DNA of 64,000 nucleotides from Clostridiales bacterium Firm_04 (GTDB lineage Bacteria > Bacillota > Clostridia > Oscillospirales > Ruminococcaceae): contig LVAJ01000012.1 in the NCBI GenBank assembly GCA_001603005.1, positions 124,001 through 188,000 of the forward strand, in the 5' to 3' direction. Every line of letters starts with the position of its first letter. Positions within the stretch are counted from its first letter, which is position 1. The position numbers were made by a program, and so were the translations under genes. The notes beneath the pieces were generated by a model that was not told the origin of the DNA, ran no database searches, and saw only the letters and a program-made list of their open reading frames with translations. Of the stretch, positions 25,385-34,649 are shown one piece after another.

Positions 25385-27748
25385 ATGGATCAGAAACGTC
25401 CGCAAGGTCGCGAAAAGCATGTAACTTCCGGCGGCACCGGCGTTCATCGCCGCGGTGACGGACTCGGAACCGGTCCGGTCGGATCGCAGAACGGATACGC
25501 CGGCAAACAGTCCGGCGGAAGCAGTGCAGGCAAGCGTGCAGCAGCCGGCGGCGGCGGTACGATTGTACTTCTGCTTCTGGTCTTTTTCCTGATGAAAGGA
25601 TGCAGCGGCGGCGGTCTGCTCAGCGGCGGCGGAGATGTCGCCGAACTGCTCGGCGGCGGCGGGGGAGAACTTCCGTATCATTCCGAGGAAGCGCAGCAGC
25701 AGCAACAGCAGTACACAGTGCCGGATTCCACTCCGGTTGACAATTCTGTTGCATCCGGTTCCCGTGATAAGCGCACAAAAATCCTCGGCAATAATCAGGA
25801 TCAGATCACAATGATGATCTACCTCTGCGGTACGGACCTCGAATCCCGAAGCGGCATGGCATCTTCCGACCTCTCCGAGATCGCAGCTGCGAGCTACGGC
25901 GATAACCTGAATGTTATCGTGTATACAGGCGGATGCGCAGGCTGGAAAACGCAGGGTATCAGCAGTCAGGTCAACCAGATCTACCGCGTGAAAAACGGTC
26001 AGCTGGAGCGTCTGGAATCTGACATGGGCAACAAGGCGATGACCAAGCCTTCTACGCTTTCCGAATTTATCCGCTATTGCGCGCAGAATTTCCCTGCGAA
26101 CCGCAATGAGCTGATCTTCTGGGATCACGGCGGGGGATCGGTCAGCGGCTACGGTTATGACGAAAAGAACAAGAACGGCGGCTCGATGGATCTTGCCAGC
26201 ATCAGTCAGGCATTGAAAGACGGCGGTGTGACCTTTGATTTTGTCGGTTTCGACGCCTGCCTCATGGCAACAGCCGAGACTGCGCTTATGATGAATGATT
26301 ATGCCGACTACATGATCGCATCCGAGGAGACCGAGCCCGGCATCGGCTGGTACTACACGAACTGGGTGACGAAGCTCGGCGAAAACACATCCATGTCCAC
26401 GCTGGATATTGGCAAGAACATCTGCGATGACTTCACTTCCGCATGCGCCAGAAAGTGCCCCGGTCAGCAGACCACGCTTTCTGTCATCGACCTTGCGGAG
26501 TTTGCGAATACGGTTCCGGATAAGCTGAGTGCATTCTCCGATTCCGTGAGCACACTGCTGACGAACAAGGAATATCAGAAGGTCTCCGACGCGCGCTACG
26601 GCTCCAGAGAATTTGCGCAGAGCAACCGCATCGACCAGATCGACCTCACGCATTTTGCGCTGAATGTCGGCACGAATGAGGGCAAGGCACTTGCTGAAGC
26701 TCTGCAGAAGGCGGTCAAGTACAACCGTACATCGTCCAACATGACGAATGCCTACGGCGTTTCGATCTTCTTCCCGTACAGAAATTCAAAATATGTTTCG
26801 CCTGCATGCAGCACCTATAATCAGATCAATATGAACGCCGCATATACCCGGTGCATCCGTCAGTTCGCGAGCCTTCAGACCAGCGGTCAGATCGCATCGG
26901 GCAGCTCTGGATCCCCGCTGGAATCCCTGTTCGGAATGGGCGGATCCTCCGGCGGCGGCGGAAGTGCCGATATGATCGGCTCGCTGCTGAGCGGCTTCCT
27001 GAACTCCGGTCTTGCCGGCGGCAGAAGCATCGGCGGACTCAATTCCGATAACATCGACTTCATGGATGACCTGCCGATGAGTCAGGATGACACCGCTGAG
27101 TTCCTGTCCCTCAATTATCTGGATAAGAGCAACCTTTACTGGCAGTCCGAGGACGGTCAGTACAAGCTGTCTCTGCCGGAATCGCAGTGGAAGATGATCC
27201 ACCGCGTTGACAAGAACATGTTCTATGATGACGGTACAGGCTATGTTGATCTCGGCATGGACAATGTCTATGATTTTGACGAAGCAGGCAATCTGATCGC
27301 CGACACCGAACGCAACTGGGTTTCGATCAACGATCAGCCTGTTGCATATTATCATCTCGATACCGTTCAGAACGGCAAGGATTACCGCATTGACGGTTAT
27401 GTGCCGGTCATGCTGAACGGCGAGCGCGCAAAGCTGATGCTGGTCTTTGACAGCGCAAATCCGAAGGGCTACATCACCGGCGCAGAGATCGAGTACAAAG
27501 AAAACGAGACCGAAACGGTTGCAAAGAGCTTCACGGAGCTGAACACCGGCGACCAGCTTGATTTCGTCTGCGATTATTACACCTATGACGGCGAATATCA
27601 GGACAGCTACTATCTCGGCGACACGATGACGGTCACAGACAAAATGGAGATCAGCAACACGAACGTCGGCGACGGCGCTGTGAAGATCACATATTGCTTC
27701 TGCGATATGTACAACAACGAGTACTGGACCGATCCGATCGAACAGTAA
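25385..27748 (+). CDS. Clostripain-family (C11) cysteine protease, membrane-anchored
   Basis: This 787-residue protein has a Gly/Lys-rich N-terminus, one membrane helix (about residues 57-72), a Gly/Gln-rich linker and a C11 protease domain (about 135-500). The catalytic His is in LIFWDHGGGS and the catalytic Cys in FVGFDACLMATAE. After a Gly/Ser-rich insertion come about 230 residues of C-terminal beta-rich sequence. Family members cut after Arg or Lys. The catalytic domain should face outside, since the helix is preceded by basic residues. AGGAGG precedes the ATG; a hairpin follows the stop. Confidence 0.88.
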   Translation: MDQKRPQGREKHVTSGGTGVHRRGDGLGTGPVGSQNGYAGKQSGGSSAGKRAAAGGGGTIVLLLLVFFLMKGCSGGGLLSGGGDVAELLGGGGGELPYHSEEAQQQQQQYTVPDSTPVDNSVASGSRDKRTKILGNNQDQITMMIYLCGTDLESRSGMASSDLSEIAAASYGDNLNVIVYTGGCAGWKTQGISSQVNQIYRVKNGQLERLESDMGNKAMTKPSTLSEFIRYCAQNFPANRNELIFWDHGGGSVSGYGYDEKNKNGGSMDLASISQALKDGGVTFDFVGFDACLMATAETALMMNDYADYMIASEETEPGIGWYYTNWVTKLGENTSMSTLDIGKNICDDFTSACARKCPGQQTTLSVIDLAEFANTVPDKLSAFSDSVSTLLTNKEYQKVSDARYGSREFAQSNRIDQIDLTHFALNVGTNEGKALAEALQKAVKYNRTSSNMTNAYGVSIFFPYRNSKYVSPACSTYNQINMNAAYTRCIRQFASLQTSGQIASGSSGSPLESLFGMGGSSGGGGSADMIGSLLSGFLNSGLAGGRSIGGLNSDNIDFMDDLPMSQDDTAEFLSLNYLDKSNLYWQSEDGQYKLSLPESQWKMIHRVDKNMFYDDGTGYVDLGMDNVYDFDEAGNLIADTERNWVSINDQPVAYYHLDTVQNGKDYRIDGYVPVMLNGERAKLMLVFDSANPKGYITGAEIEYKENETETVAKSFTELNTGDQLDFVCDYYTYDGEYQDSYYLGDTMTVTDKMEISNTNVGDGAVKITYCFCDMYNNEYWTDPIEQ

Positions 27749-27761
27749 TAACACGATCAAA

Positions 27762-27792
27762 CAGGGCACTCTGCATCAAACAGGGTGCCCTG
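27762..27792 (+). terminator. Terminator-like hairpin after the clostripain-like gene
   Basis: An 8-bp stem (27762-27769 with 27785-27792) is followed by a short pyrimidine run; the next gene starts 21 bases later, so read-through is possible. Confidence 0.5.
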
Positions 27793-27812
27793 CTTTCTGA
27801 AAGGACATTCCC

Positions 27813-28076
27813 GTGAAATACTATCTTATTTTTCTGCTTGTCATGAGTATTCTGACCTGCATTATCTACGGTCTGGACAAGCACGCTGCCAAGACGAACA
27901 ACTGGCGGACGCCGGAGCGCAGACTGCTGCTGTTCGGATTCTTCGGCGGTGCAGTCGGCGCCTTGACCGGCATGCAGCTTTTTCATCACAAAACGAAAAA
28001 GCCGCGTTTCTGGATCATCAATATCCTCGGTCTGGTCTGGCAGATTGCATTTTGCATCTATCTGTATAAAGCATAA
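27813..28076 (+). CDS. DUF1294 small membrane protein
   Basis: This 87-residue protein has three membrane helices and the DUF1294 pattern: YGLDKHAAK, WRTPERRLLLFGFFGGAVGAL and HKTKKPRFW. The start is a GTG at 27813 with AAGGA 7 bases upstream. The family is often found fused to cold-shock domains; its function is not established. It ends just before a strong bidirectional terminator facing the GH9 gene. Confidence 0.88.
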   Translation: MKYYLIFLLVMSILTCIIYGLDKHAAKTNNWRTPERRLLLFGFFGGAVGALTGMQLFHHKTKKPRFWIINILGLVWQIAFCIYLYKA

Positions 28077-28077
28077 C

Positions 28078-28114
28078 AAAATGCCCGCAGAACACAGCAT
28101 TCTGCGGGCATTTT
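28078..28114. terminator. Bidirectional terminator between DUF1294 and GH9 genes
   Basis: A 12-bp perfect stem (28081-28092 with 28100-28111), extended by A-T pairs, is flanked by A and T runs. Confidence 0.85.
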
Positions 28115-28132
28115 CTTGTTACATAATTGATT

Positions 28133-30496
28133 TTACGGAGCAAGCTCTGCTTCCGAGATGATTCTCGCAACATACTTCAGAACCTTCGTGCAGTCGTCGG
28201 AATCGACCGTGGAATCGCCGGTCACATCCGCATTTGCAATGCCCTGATCCGTGATCTTCGCGGTCTTATCCTGATTTGCGAAGCGCGCGATCAGAACGGC
28301 ATCGGAAATATCAACCTTGCCGCTGCAGTCCGCATCGCCCCAGATCGTGTTCTGGTCCGGTTTAACGGTTGTGGTCTTGGTTGTGGTGGTCTCCTCAGTC
28401 GTGGTCGTATCAGAAGTCGTTGTCGTGGTCTCGGTTGTCGTGGTGGTGGTTTCCTTTGTCGTGGTCGTAACTCTCGGCTCTGTTGTGCCGGTCGTCTTCT
28501 TGCCGTCCGGAGCCGGATTTGCACTGATCGAACCGGTGCCCTTTGTGCCGTCCGGCTCCTCGCCGGAGATCAGCACGCCGTTTTCATAGACCGGAATATA
28601 AGCAGTCTTTTCGTTATCGGTACCGCCGAGTCCCTTTGCGGAGAAGTCATTCGTCGCATCCCAGCCCTTGCCGTAGTTCGGATACACGAGTGCCAGCAGG
28701 ATCTCGCACTGATGATTGCCCTCGGAGATCGGCATAAATGCTCTGCCGTCCGGGAAGTTGACTTCGACATAGTAGATATTGCCCTTGTACTGCTTCGGCT
28801 TGGAGATCTCAGCAGCTTTTACGCCGTCGCCGGAATACATGCCGGTCTGATCGCGGTCCACGCGCATTTCCACGCTGGTCGGATCCAGTCCTGCATCAAT
28901 GATCTCGCTCAGATCCATATAGTAGCGCATGGAAATGTTATCGACAATTCTTGCCGGCCATGCAGTATGATTCGTGATCTTCATGCTGACGGTCGTGCCG
29001 CCGGAATCGCTGGTTGCCTTTGCCTCAACGAAAAATTCGTCTTCGCGGGTTTCAGGGTAGGGGAATGCCGGATCGCTCTGTCCGCCATAAACATCGAGCA
29101 TCTTGCAGAGCATTGCGGTATAGCCGGAATTGTAGTCCGTTGCAACCTCGTTGCAGATGTAGTCGCCGCGGTCATCGTTGAAGGAGCCGTCCTGCTTCGG
29201 ACCGCCGACCAGTGCGCCGTAGAGAACATGGCGGTTCAGCGTCGGTGTCTTTTCTGCATTCTTCCACGAGCCGTGTGCGGTTCTGTGGTGGACGCATTTC
29301 GGCGAGTTTTCAGCATAGCCGACCACATAGCACTGTTTGGTCGGGTTATCGCCGAGCGCGAAGTTGACCTGCTTTTCATAGAGTGCGACATATTTGTCGT
29401 AGTTCGGATCATCCTTGAACAGATTGTCGCATGCATATGCGCAGGTGAATGCAAAGCCGTTTGCATGCCGCAGGCAGCCCCAGTTCTGCACGTAGATCAG
29501 ACCGCCCGGAACGACATCTTTCGATTCGAGCCAGTAGTCGAGATGCCGTTTTGCCTGAGCCTTCCATGTCGCGTCGCCGGTGTTGACCGCATAGAGAATG
29601 GTCGCGCCCTGCTGCACATCGTCCCAGCAGTTGCACCACGAATATTTCAGCGTGTCGCCCTGACCGAGCTCCGTGCCGAGATTCGGCTTATAGGAACCGG
29701 CAGTATCCAGATAGGATTTGTCGCCGGTCGCCATGTAGAGCCAGTTTGCGCAGAAGAACAGATCATCATAGAACTGACGGGATTCATAGAAGCCCTGTGC
29801 GTCAGATTTGTTGTAGACAGCATCGCTGCGGTCGGCATCCGCCATCTTGAACATGTTCTTTGCATGTTTCAGATAGCCTTCGAGCACAGAATCATCGACG
29901 CGTCCCTGCAATGCACAGTAACCTGCGGCGAGTGCAGAAGCCATCTGCGCCGTGACAGCAGAGCAGTCTCTGCCTTTCAGAACGCCGCGGCAGTCCTTAT
30001 TGCCCTGATCCTTCATACCGTATTCGAGCAGCTCGCACGGTCCCCACCATGTGTGGTCCTTCTGACCGAGACCGACCTGATAAATGACGGAGTCACCGAG
30101 GTCGCAGTCCACGAAGTAATCGAGCACCCATTTCAGGTTGTTGACATAGTTTGTCATTTCGCCTGCCTTTTCGACGCCGTTCGGATAGGCGTAGAGTCCC
30201 CATGCGAGCATGGATGCAGAATAGGACATCGGCAGATTGAATTTGACATGGTCGCCCGCATCGAACCAGCCGCCGAGCAGACCGTCTTCGAGACCGGCAT
30301 CGCCGCGCCATTCTACGCGGTTCCATTCCGGCAGCTTGCCTGCCTGCTGACACTCATAGAAATAGAGCGACATCTGGAGCGCTTTGGCGTAATCGAGATC
30401 CGCCGCAGCAGCTGCAGGAACATTCGGCATGACCTGTGAAGTTCCTGCGAGGACGGCAGCTGCCATTGCAAGTGCCGTCAACCGTTTTTTTCTCAT
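28133..30496 (-). CDS. GH9 cellulase with CBM3c, Thr-rich linker and type I dockerin
   Basis: This secreted 787-residue enzyme has a signal peptide (about 1-34), a GH9 domain (about 36-465) with GWFDAGDHVKF, HHRTAHGSW and NEVATDYNSGY, and a CBM3c-like module (about 485-640). A Thr/Glu linker of about 50 residues follows, then a dockerin (about 718-787) with two Ca-binding loops, DADCSGKVDISD and DVTGDSTVDSDD. GH9-CBM3c enzymes are processive endoglucanases on cellulose. The ATG at 30496 follows GAGAGGGGA and a consensus promoter. It is divergent from the GH43 gene. Confidence 0.93.
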   Translation of the reverse strand: MRKKRLTALAMAAAVLAGTSQVMPNVPAAAAADLDYAKALQMSLYFYECQQAGKLPEWNRVEWRGDAGLEDGLLGGWFDAGDHVKFNLPMSYSASMLAWGLYAYPNGVEKAGEMTNYVNNLKWVLDYFVDCDLGDSVIYQVGLGQKDHTWWGPCELLEYGMKDQGNKDCRGVLKGRDCSAVTAQMASALAAGYCALQGRVDDSVLEGYLKHAKNMFKMADADRSDAVYNKSDAQGFYESRQFYDDLFFCANWLYMATGDKSYLDTAGSYKPNLGTELGQGDTLKYSWCNCWDDVQQGATILYAVNTGDATWKAQAKRHLDYWLESKDVVPGGLIYVQNWGCLRHANGFAFTCAYACDNLFKDDPNYDKYVALYEKQVNFALGDNPTKQCYVVGYAENSPKCVHHRTAHGSWKNAEKTPTLNRHVLYGALVGGPKQDGSFNDDRGDYICNEVATDYNSGYTAMLCKMLDVYGGQSDPAFPYPETREDEFFVEAKATSDSGGTTVSMKITNHTAWPARIVDNISMRYYMDLSEIIDAGLDPTSVEMRVDRDQTGMYSGDGVKAAEISKPKQYKGNIYYVEVNFPDGRAFMPISEGNHQCEILLALVYPNYGKGWDATNDFSAKGLGGTDNEKTAYIPVYENGVLISGEEPDGTKGTGSISANPAPDGKKTTGTTEPRVTTTTKETTTTTTETTTTTSDTTTTEETTTTKTTTVKPDQNTIWGDADCSGKVDISDAVLIARFANQDKTAKITDQGIANADVTGDSTVDSDDCTKVLKYVARIISEAELAP

Positions 30497-30547
30497 AAAA
30501 AATCCCCTCTCATGAATTATCGGGCGGTATCGCACCGCGCTACTACT

Positions 30548-30576
30548 ATTATGCCACAAAAATGCGCGCTTGTCAA
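30548..30576 (-). promoter_or_regulatory. Promoter of the GH9 gene
   Basis: TTGACA (30571-30576) and CATAAT (30548-30553) on the minus strand, with a 17-base spacer. Confidence 0.75.
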
Positions 30577-30632
30577 GTAACCTTTTGCACGTTTTACGCA
30601 ACAAATCGTAAGAAACAGATTACAATGCATCA

Positions 30633-30661
30633 TTTACTTTGCAGAAAAAAGCCGTTATAAT
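30633..30661 (+). promoter_or_regulatory. Promoter of the GH43 gene
   Basis: TTTACT (30633-30638) and TATAAT (30656-30661) with a 17-base spacer; divergent from the GH9 promoter. Confidence 0.65.
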
Positions 30662-30694
30662 GGAATCATCCGATAGAGATAAAGGAGGATTCAT

Positions 30695-33385
30695 ATGAAA
30701 TCGGGAAAATTTTTAGCAGCATTATTATCAGCGGCGATCTGTCTGAACGGATCGTCAGCCGGATTCCGGCGCGTCAATGCTGCGGATTATGTGCGCGAAA
30801 AGAGCCGCGTTTCGGTGCATGATCCGTCAATCATCAAGGATCCGGCTTCCGGCATGTATTACGTGTTCGGCTCGCACATTGATGCGGCAAAATCGGCTGA
30901 TCTGCAAAGCTGGCGGCTGTTCACGAACGGTTACCGGAAAACGAACAACACAATTTTCGGCGATCTTTCGGGCAATCTGAAGGGCGCATTTGCATGGGCA
31001 GGCGAGGATCTCGAAGACTGCGCCGGCGGATTTGCAGTCTGGGCTCCGGATGTGTTCTGGAATGCGGATTATGTCAATCCGGACGGTTCAAAGGGCGCCT
31101 ATCTGATGTATTTCTGCACATCATCGACCTACATGCGCTCCGTGATCGCGTTTGCCGCATCCAAAACGATCGAAGGACCGTATACTTTTGCGGACAATCT
31201 GATCTATTCCGGCTTCACGGACAACGACAGCTTTGCGACCAGTGCGACGAAAAATGTCAATCGCAAATATACCAGCACGAACATCGACGAGCTGATCACA
31301 GCGGGGCAGGTAACCTACAACAACAGCTGGTTCAATCAGCACGGCTACAACAATCAGCAGTACCCGAACGCAATTGATCCGACGATCTACACCGATCCGG
31401 ACGGCAGGATGTACATGTGCTACGGTTCATGGTCAGGCGGCATTTTTACATTGGAGATCGACAAACAAACCGGACGCTGCATCCACCCGAAAACCGGACA
31501 GACCGCCGACGGCAGAATGGTCGACAGCTATTTCGGCACAAAGATTTCAGGCGGCTGGGGCAAATCCGGAGAAGGACCGTTCATCGAATACAACGCAGAT
31601 ACAGGCTTTTACTACTTGTTCGTGACCTACGGCGGACTGACATCCAGCGGCGGCTACAACATGCGCGTCGGGCGTTCGCGATCGCCGCTCGGACCGTTTG
31701 TCGATGCTGCCGGCAGAAACATGGTGCTGGAAAAAAGTACCCAGCTTGACAGCATCGGCTTGAAGCTGATGACGAATTATCAGATTCCCGCGCTTGCCCG
31801 CGCATACATGGCATGCGGACACAATTCCGTGCTGCACGACGATAACGGTCAGTGGTATCTCATCAATCATGCGCGCTTCGACGACGGTTCGGAGTATCAC
31901 GAAGTCCGTGTTCATGCGATGCTGTTCAATGCAGACGGCTGGCCGGTCGTCATGCCGTATGAGTACAGCGGCGAAACTTGGTCAGAGAACGGATATGAAC
32001 CGACATCGCTTGCGGGCACATACGCGTTTCTCAATCACGGAACTGCAACCGACGGCAAGATCACAAAATCGCAGGAGATCACACTCTCCGCAGACGGCAG
32101 TATCTCCGGCGCAGTGAACGGCACATGGAGCATTGCAGAGCACAGTGCGCTTGCAAAATTCACGATTGGCAATGCGGAATATCTCGGCAGATTCAGTGTG
32201 CAGTACGATGAAAGCGGAACCGGAAAGCAGGTCATGACGTTTACGGCAGCGGGCAGCAGCAACCAGACGATCTGGGGCGTGCAGACGGCAGCATGGTCAG
32301 GCAGCGAGCGGACGCCGCAGCATGATTTCACCGGAGAGATCCCGCTTTGCACCGATAAATTCGCAGTCGCTGATCCGTCCGGCAGCATTTATCTCGGAGA
32401 CAGTGGTCTGCTCAGCAATGTGACATATCAGATCAGAAACCGGAACAGCGGTCTGCTGCTCGACACCGATCCGGATACGGGCGGCATGCGGCAATGGGAA
32501 TACCGTGCGGATACCGCTGCCGGTCAGACCTTCCGGCTGACCGATCTCGGCGGCGGCTATTGCAGGATCACACCGCTTTCAGATGAGACAAAATGCGTGA
32601 CCGTGCAGGGCAGTACAGCCGAAAACGGTCTGGACGTTTCGATTGCACCCTTTACCGGCGCGGACAATCAGCAGTTCCGGCTTGTGCGCTCCGGCATGCA
32701 TTACGGCATTGTGTCGAAATGCTCCGGCGATCAGGCTGGACTCGATGTCTACGAATGGAGCACGAAAAACGGCGGTGTCGTGAAGCAGTGGGAGTTCTGG
32801 GACGGCGGCTGTCAGCTATGGGATATTGAGCCTGCATATGCTTATGTCCCCGACCGCAGCTATACGCTGCGCAATGCAGAAAACGGCGCATTCCTGAACA
32901 GCGCTGACGGCAAACTGACCGAAACGGAAACGCCTGCCGCATGGAATCTGCAGCGGACAGATGCCGGAAATTATGCCTTTTCAGACGGCGCCGGCATGCA
33001 GCAGACCTTTGCAGTCATCTGTAATGCGGACGGCAGCTATTCATTTGAATCAGCAGAGAACAATGCACTTTCCGGTCAACGGTATGTCCTTGCCCCTGCT
33101 GAACCGGTCGTTGTACAACCGCAAACCACCGAAACAACACCGCCGGAAACGACATCTGCACCAAAAAAACTGCTGCTCGGCGATACCGATTGCTGCGGTT
33201 CGGTCGATGTTTCGGATGCCGTTCTGCTGGCACGCATACTCACAGAAGACAAATCGGCAGTGGTGAGCGATCAGGGCATGCTGAATAGTGACTGCAACCG
33301 GAACGGCACGCCGGATTCCGATGATATCACGCTGATTCTGATGCATATTGCAAGAATCAGCAAGCTGCCGGAAACGGAGAATTAA
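30695..33385 (+). CDS. GH43 arabinanase-like enzyme with ricin-type CBM and dockerin
   Basis: This secreted 896-residue enzyme has a signal peptide, a GH43 five-bladed propeller (about 40-410) with catalytic Asp in SVHDPSIIKD, Asp in AIDPTIYTD and Glu in GEGPFIEYN, and a C-terminal beta domain (about 430-545). Next come a ricin-type CBM13 region (about 570-710), a second partial ricin-like segment and a dockerin (about 830-896). The organisation suggests an endo-arabinanase, though specificity cannot be read. AAAGGAGGA precedes the ATG; a GNAT gene follows without a gap. Confidence 0.88.
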   Translation: MKSGKFLAALLSAAICLNGSSAGFRRVNAADYVREKSRVSVHDPSIIKDPASGMYYVFGSHIDAAKSADLQSWRLFTNGYRKTNNTIFGDLSGNLKGAFAWAGEDLEDCAGGFAVWAPDVFWNADYVNPDGSKGAYLMYFCTSSTYMRSVIAFAASKTIEGPYTFADNLIYSGFTDNDSFATSATKNVNRKYTSTNIDELITAGQVTYNNSWFNQHGYNNQQYPNAIDPTIYTDPDGRMYMCYGSWSGGIFTLEIDKQTGRCIHPKTGQTADGRMVDSYFGTKISGGWGKSGEGPFIEYNADTGFYYLFVTYGGLTSSGGYNMRVGRSRSPLGPFVDAAGRNMVLEKSTQLDSIGLKLMTNYQIPALARAYMACGHNSVLHDDNGQWYLINHARFDDGSEYHEVRVHAMLFNADGWPVVMPYEYSGETWSENGYEPTSLAGTYAFLNHGTATDGKITKSQEITLSADGSISGAVNGTWSIAEHSALAKFTIGNAEYLGRFSVQYDESGTGKQVMTFTAAGSSNQTIWGVQTAAWSGSERTPQHDFTGEIPLCTDKFAVADPSGSIYLGDSGLLSNVTYQIRNRNSGLLLDTDPDTGGMRQWEYRADTAAGQTFRLTDLGGGYCRITPLSDETKCVTVQGSTAENGLDVSIAPFTGADNQQFRLVRSGMHYGIVSKCSGDQAGLDVYEWSTKNGGVVKQWEFWDGGCQLWDIEPAYAYVPDRSYTLRNAENGAFLNSADGKLTETETPAAWNLQRTDAGNYAFSDGAGMQQTFAVICNADGSYSFESAENNALSGQRYVLAPAEPVVVQPQTTETTPPETTSAPKKLLLGDTDCCGSVDVSDAVLLARILTEDKSAVVSDQGMLNSDCNRNGTPDSDDITLILMHIARISKLPETEN

Positions 33386-33976
33386 ATGGAATTCAGACAC
33401 TTGACAATCAGTGAGATCACATCGGTTTATCAATCGCGCATGACAATTGACTTCCCGCCGGACGAATTAAAGCCGCTGCGCATGATCCTGAATGCGCTGG
33501 AAAACGGGCGGTATGCCTGCACCGGACTGTTTGACGGTGAAAATCTGCTCGCATACGGCTATTTTGTGATCCTGCGGCACGGCGGCCGCACAGACATGCT
33601 GCTCGATTATTTTGCGGTCGAGGCAAAGCACAGAGGGCAGGGGATCGGACATGCGTTTTTGCAGCAGCTTCCGGCACAGTTCCCGCAGACGGATACGATT
33701 GTAATTGAAGCCGAGGATCCGCAGTTTGCAGAAACAAAGGATCAGGCACAGATCCAGGAACGCCGCATCCGGTTTTATCAGCAGACAGGCTGCTTGCTAT
33801 CCGGAATATCGGCTGCGGTTTTCGGCGTTCCCTACTGTGTCTTTCAGATGCCGCTGCGGATCCGGCGTTCGGATGAAGAACTCAGTACACTGTATGCTGA
33901 CATATACAGGCAGATCCTGCCGCCGGAAAAATTTCAAAAGCATATCGAAATCCACTGCGAATGTGTAAAGTCTTGA
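33386..33976 (+). CDS. GNAT-family N-acetyltransferase
   Basis: This 196-residue protein has the GNAT acetyl-CoA site in VEAKHRGQGIGHAFLQQL, preceded by beta strands (MLLDYFAV). The ATG directly follows the GH43 stop, with GGAG inside the end of that gene, so it is probably co-translated. The acceptor is unknown and there is no obvious link to fibre degradation. The -35 box of the next gene overlaps its stop codon. Confidence 0.82.
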   Translation: MEFRHLTISEITSVYQSRMTIDFPPDELKPLRMILNALENGRYACTGLFDGENLLAYGYFVILRHGGRTDMLLDYFAVEAKHRGQGIGHAFLQQLPAQFPQTDTIVIEAEDPQFAETKDQAQIQERRIRFYQQTGCLLSGISAAVFGVPYCVFQMPLRIRRSDEELSTLYADIYRQILPPEKFQKHIEIHCECVKS

Positions 33977-34001
33977 CAAAATCGCGCATTTCCTGTATAA
34001 T
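33973..34001 (+). promoter_or_regulatory. Promoter of the hypothetical gene at 34043
   Basis: TTGACA (33973-33978) and TATAAT (33996-34001) with a 17-base spacer; the -35 box contains the stop codon of the GNAT gene (33974-33976). Confidence 0.85.
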
Positions 34002-34042
34002 AATGATAAGATGTAGTTTGCGATACGGGAGGCGGTACAAGA

Positions 34043-34438
34043 ATGAGAAAAAAACACATGACAGTCGGCAAATTTGCGCGGGATTCCGAGATCCCGCTGT
34101 ATTCTGACGGCAGATGCATTCTGACGGTTCCCGTGATCTGTACCGGAACGGAAAAACAGATCGCGCTTGCGGAAAAGCTGCGCAAGAAAAATCTGAACGA
34201 CCGTGCAGATGCGCTCTACGAGGAACTGTCTTCGCTTTCGGTCAGCCAGATGAACCGCGTGTTTGAACAGTTTCAGGCATCAAGTCTCAGCGAGCTGGTC
34301 TACGGCTTTCTCAATTCCGCCGAACAGCACCTCATGACGCTGAATGACGCGCAGGAAGTGATCGACGATGTTGTTCGATGCAACAAATTTCCGCTCAAGC
34401 TGAACGCGAAAGCATTGCTTGAACCGCCGAAAAAATAA
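34043..34438 (+). CDS. Hypothetical cytoplasmic protein
   Basis: This 131-residue protein is mostly helical, with basic ends (MRKKHMT at the start, PPKK at the end) and no cysteine cluster or membrane segment. GGAGG lies about 10 bases before the ATG, and a perfect consensus promoter lies upstream, so it should be well expressed. A terminator follows. I do not recognise the family. Confidence 0.75.
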   Translation: MRKKHMTVGKFARDSEIPLYSDGRCILTVPVICTGTEKQIALAEKLRKKNLNDRADALYEELSSLSVSQMNRVFEQFQASSLSELVYGFLNSAEQHLMTLNDAQEVIDDVVRCNKFPLKLNAKALLEPPKK

Positions 34439-34443
34439 AAAGC

Positions 34444-34479
34444 ACAGCATGCCGCTCTGCAATCAGGGCAGCATGCTGT
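34444..34479 (+). terminator. Terminator after the hypothetical gene
   Basis: A 9-bp stem (34444-34452 with 34471-34479) is followed by TTTCTTTGTT. Confidence 0.7.
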
Positions 34480-34489
34480 TTTCTTTGTT

Positions 34490-34649
34490 ATTGATGTTCC
34501 AATTAAATCTTGAAGAATAGATGCGCAGGATTTTTGTCGTGAGACAAGGCAGAAAGCCGCCGCCTTGCTGACGCAAGGCAAGGATTTCTAACGCAGTATC
34601 ACGGCAAAAAGACAAGCAGATAACTTCAAGAGATAGTTGGGGCATCAAT
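34490..34649. repeat. 160-bp imperfect palindromic element, MITE-like or structured RNA
   Basis: Two arms of about 70 bases are inverted copies: the first 26 bases of each (34490-34515 and 34624-34649) match at about 21 positions. Both arms carry ATTGATG, CCAA and CTTGAAG, and further in share a TTTTTG-CGTGA segment and AGAAA. A perfect 7-bp hairpin (34562-34568 with 34573-34579) forms the centre. The right end contains the stop codon of the DHHW gene. No coding capacity is visible. Confidence 0.6.

Noticed and set aside
28127..30439. A 770-codon open frame antisense to the GH9 gene
   Set aside because: The GH9 gene on the other strand has clear catalytic motifs, dockerin and promoter; the antisense product resembles nothing and is a composition shadow.
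30601..30694. A palindromic operator between GH9 and GH43 genes
   Set aside because: I looked for a shared operator in the divergent region and found only promoters; no convincing inverted repeat.
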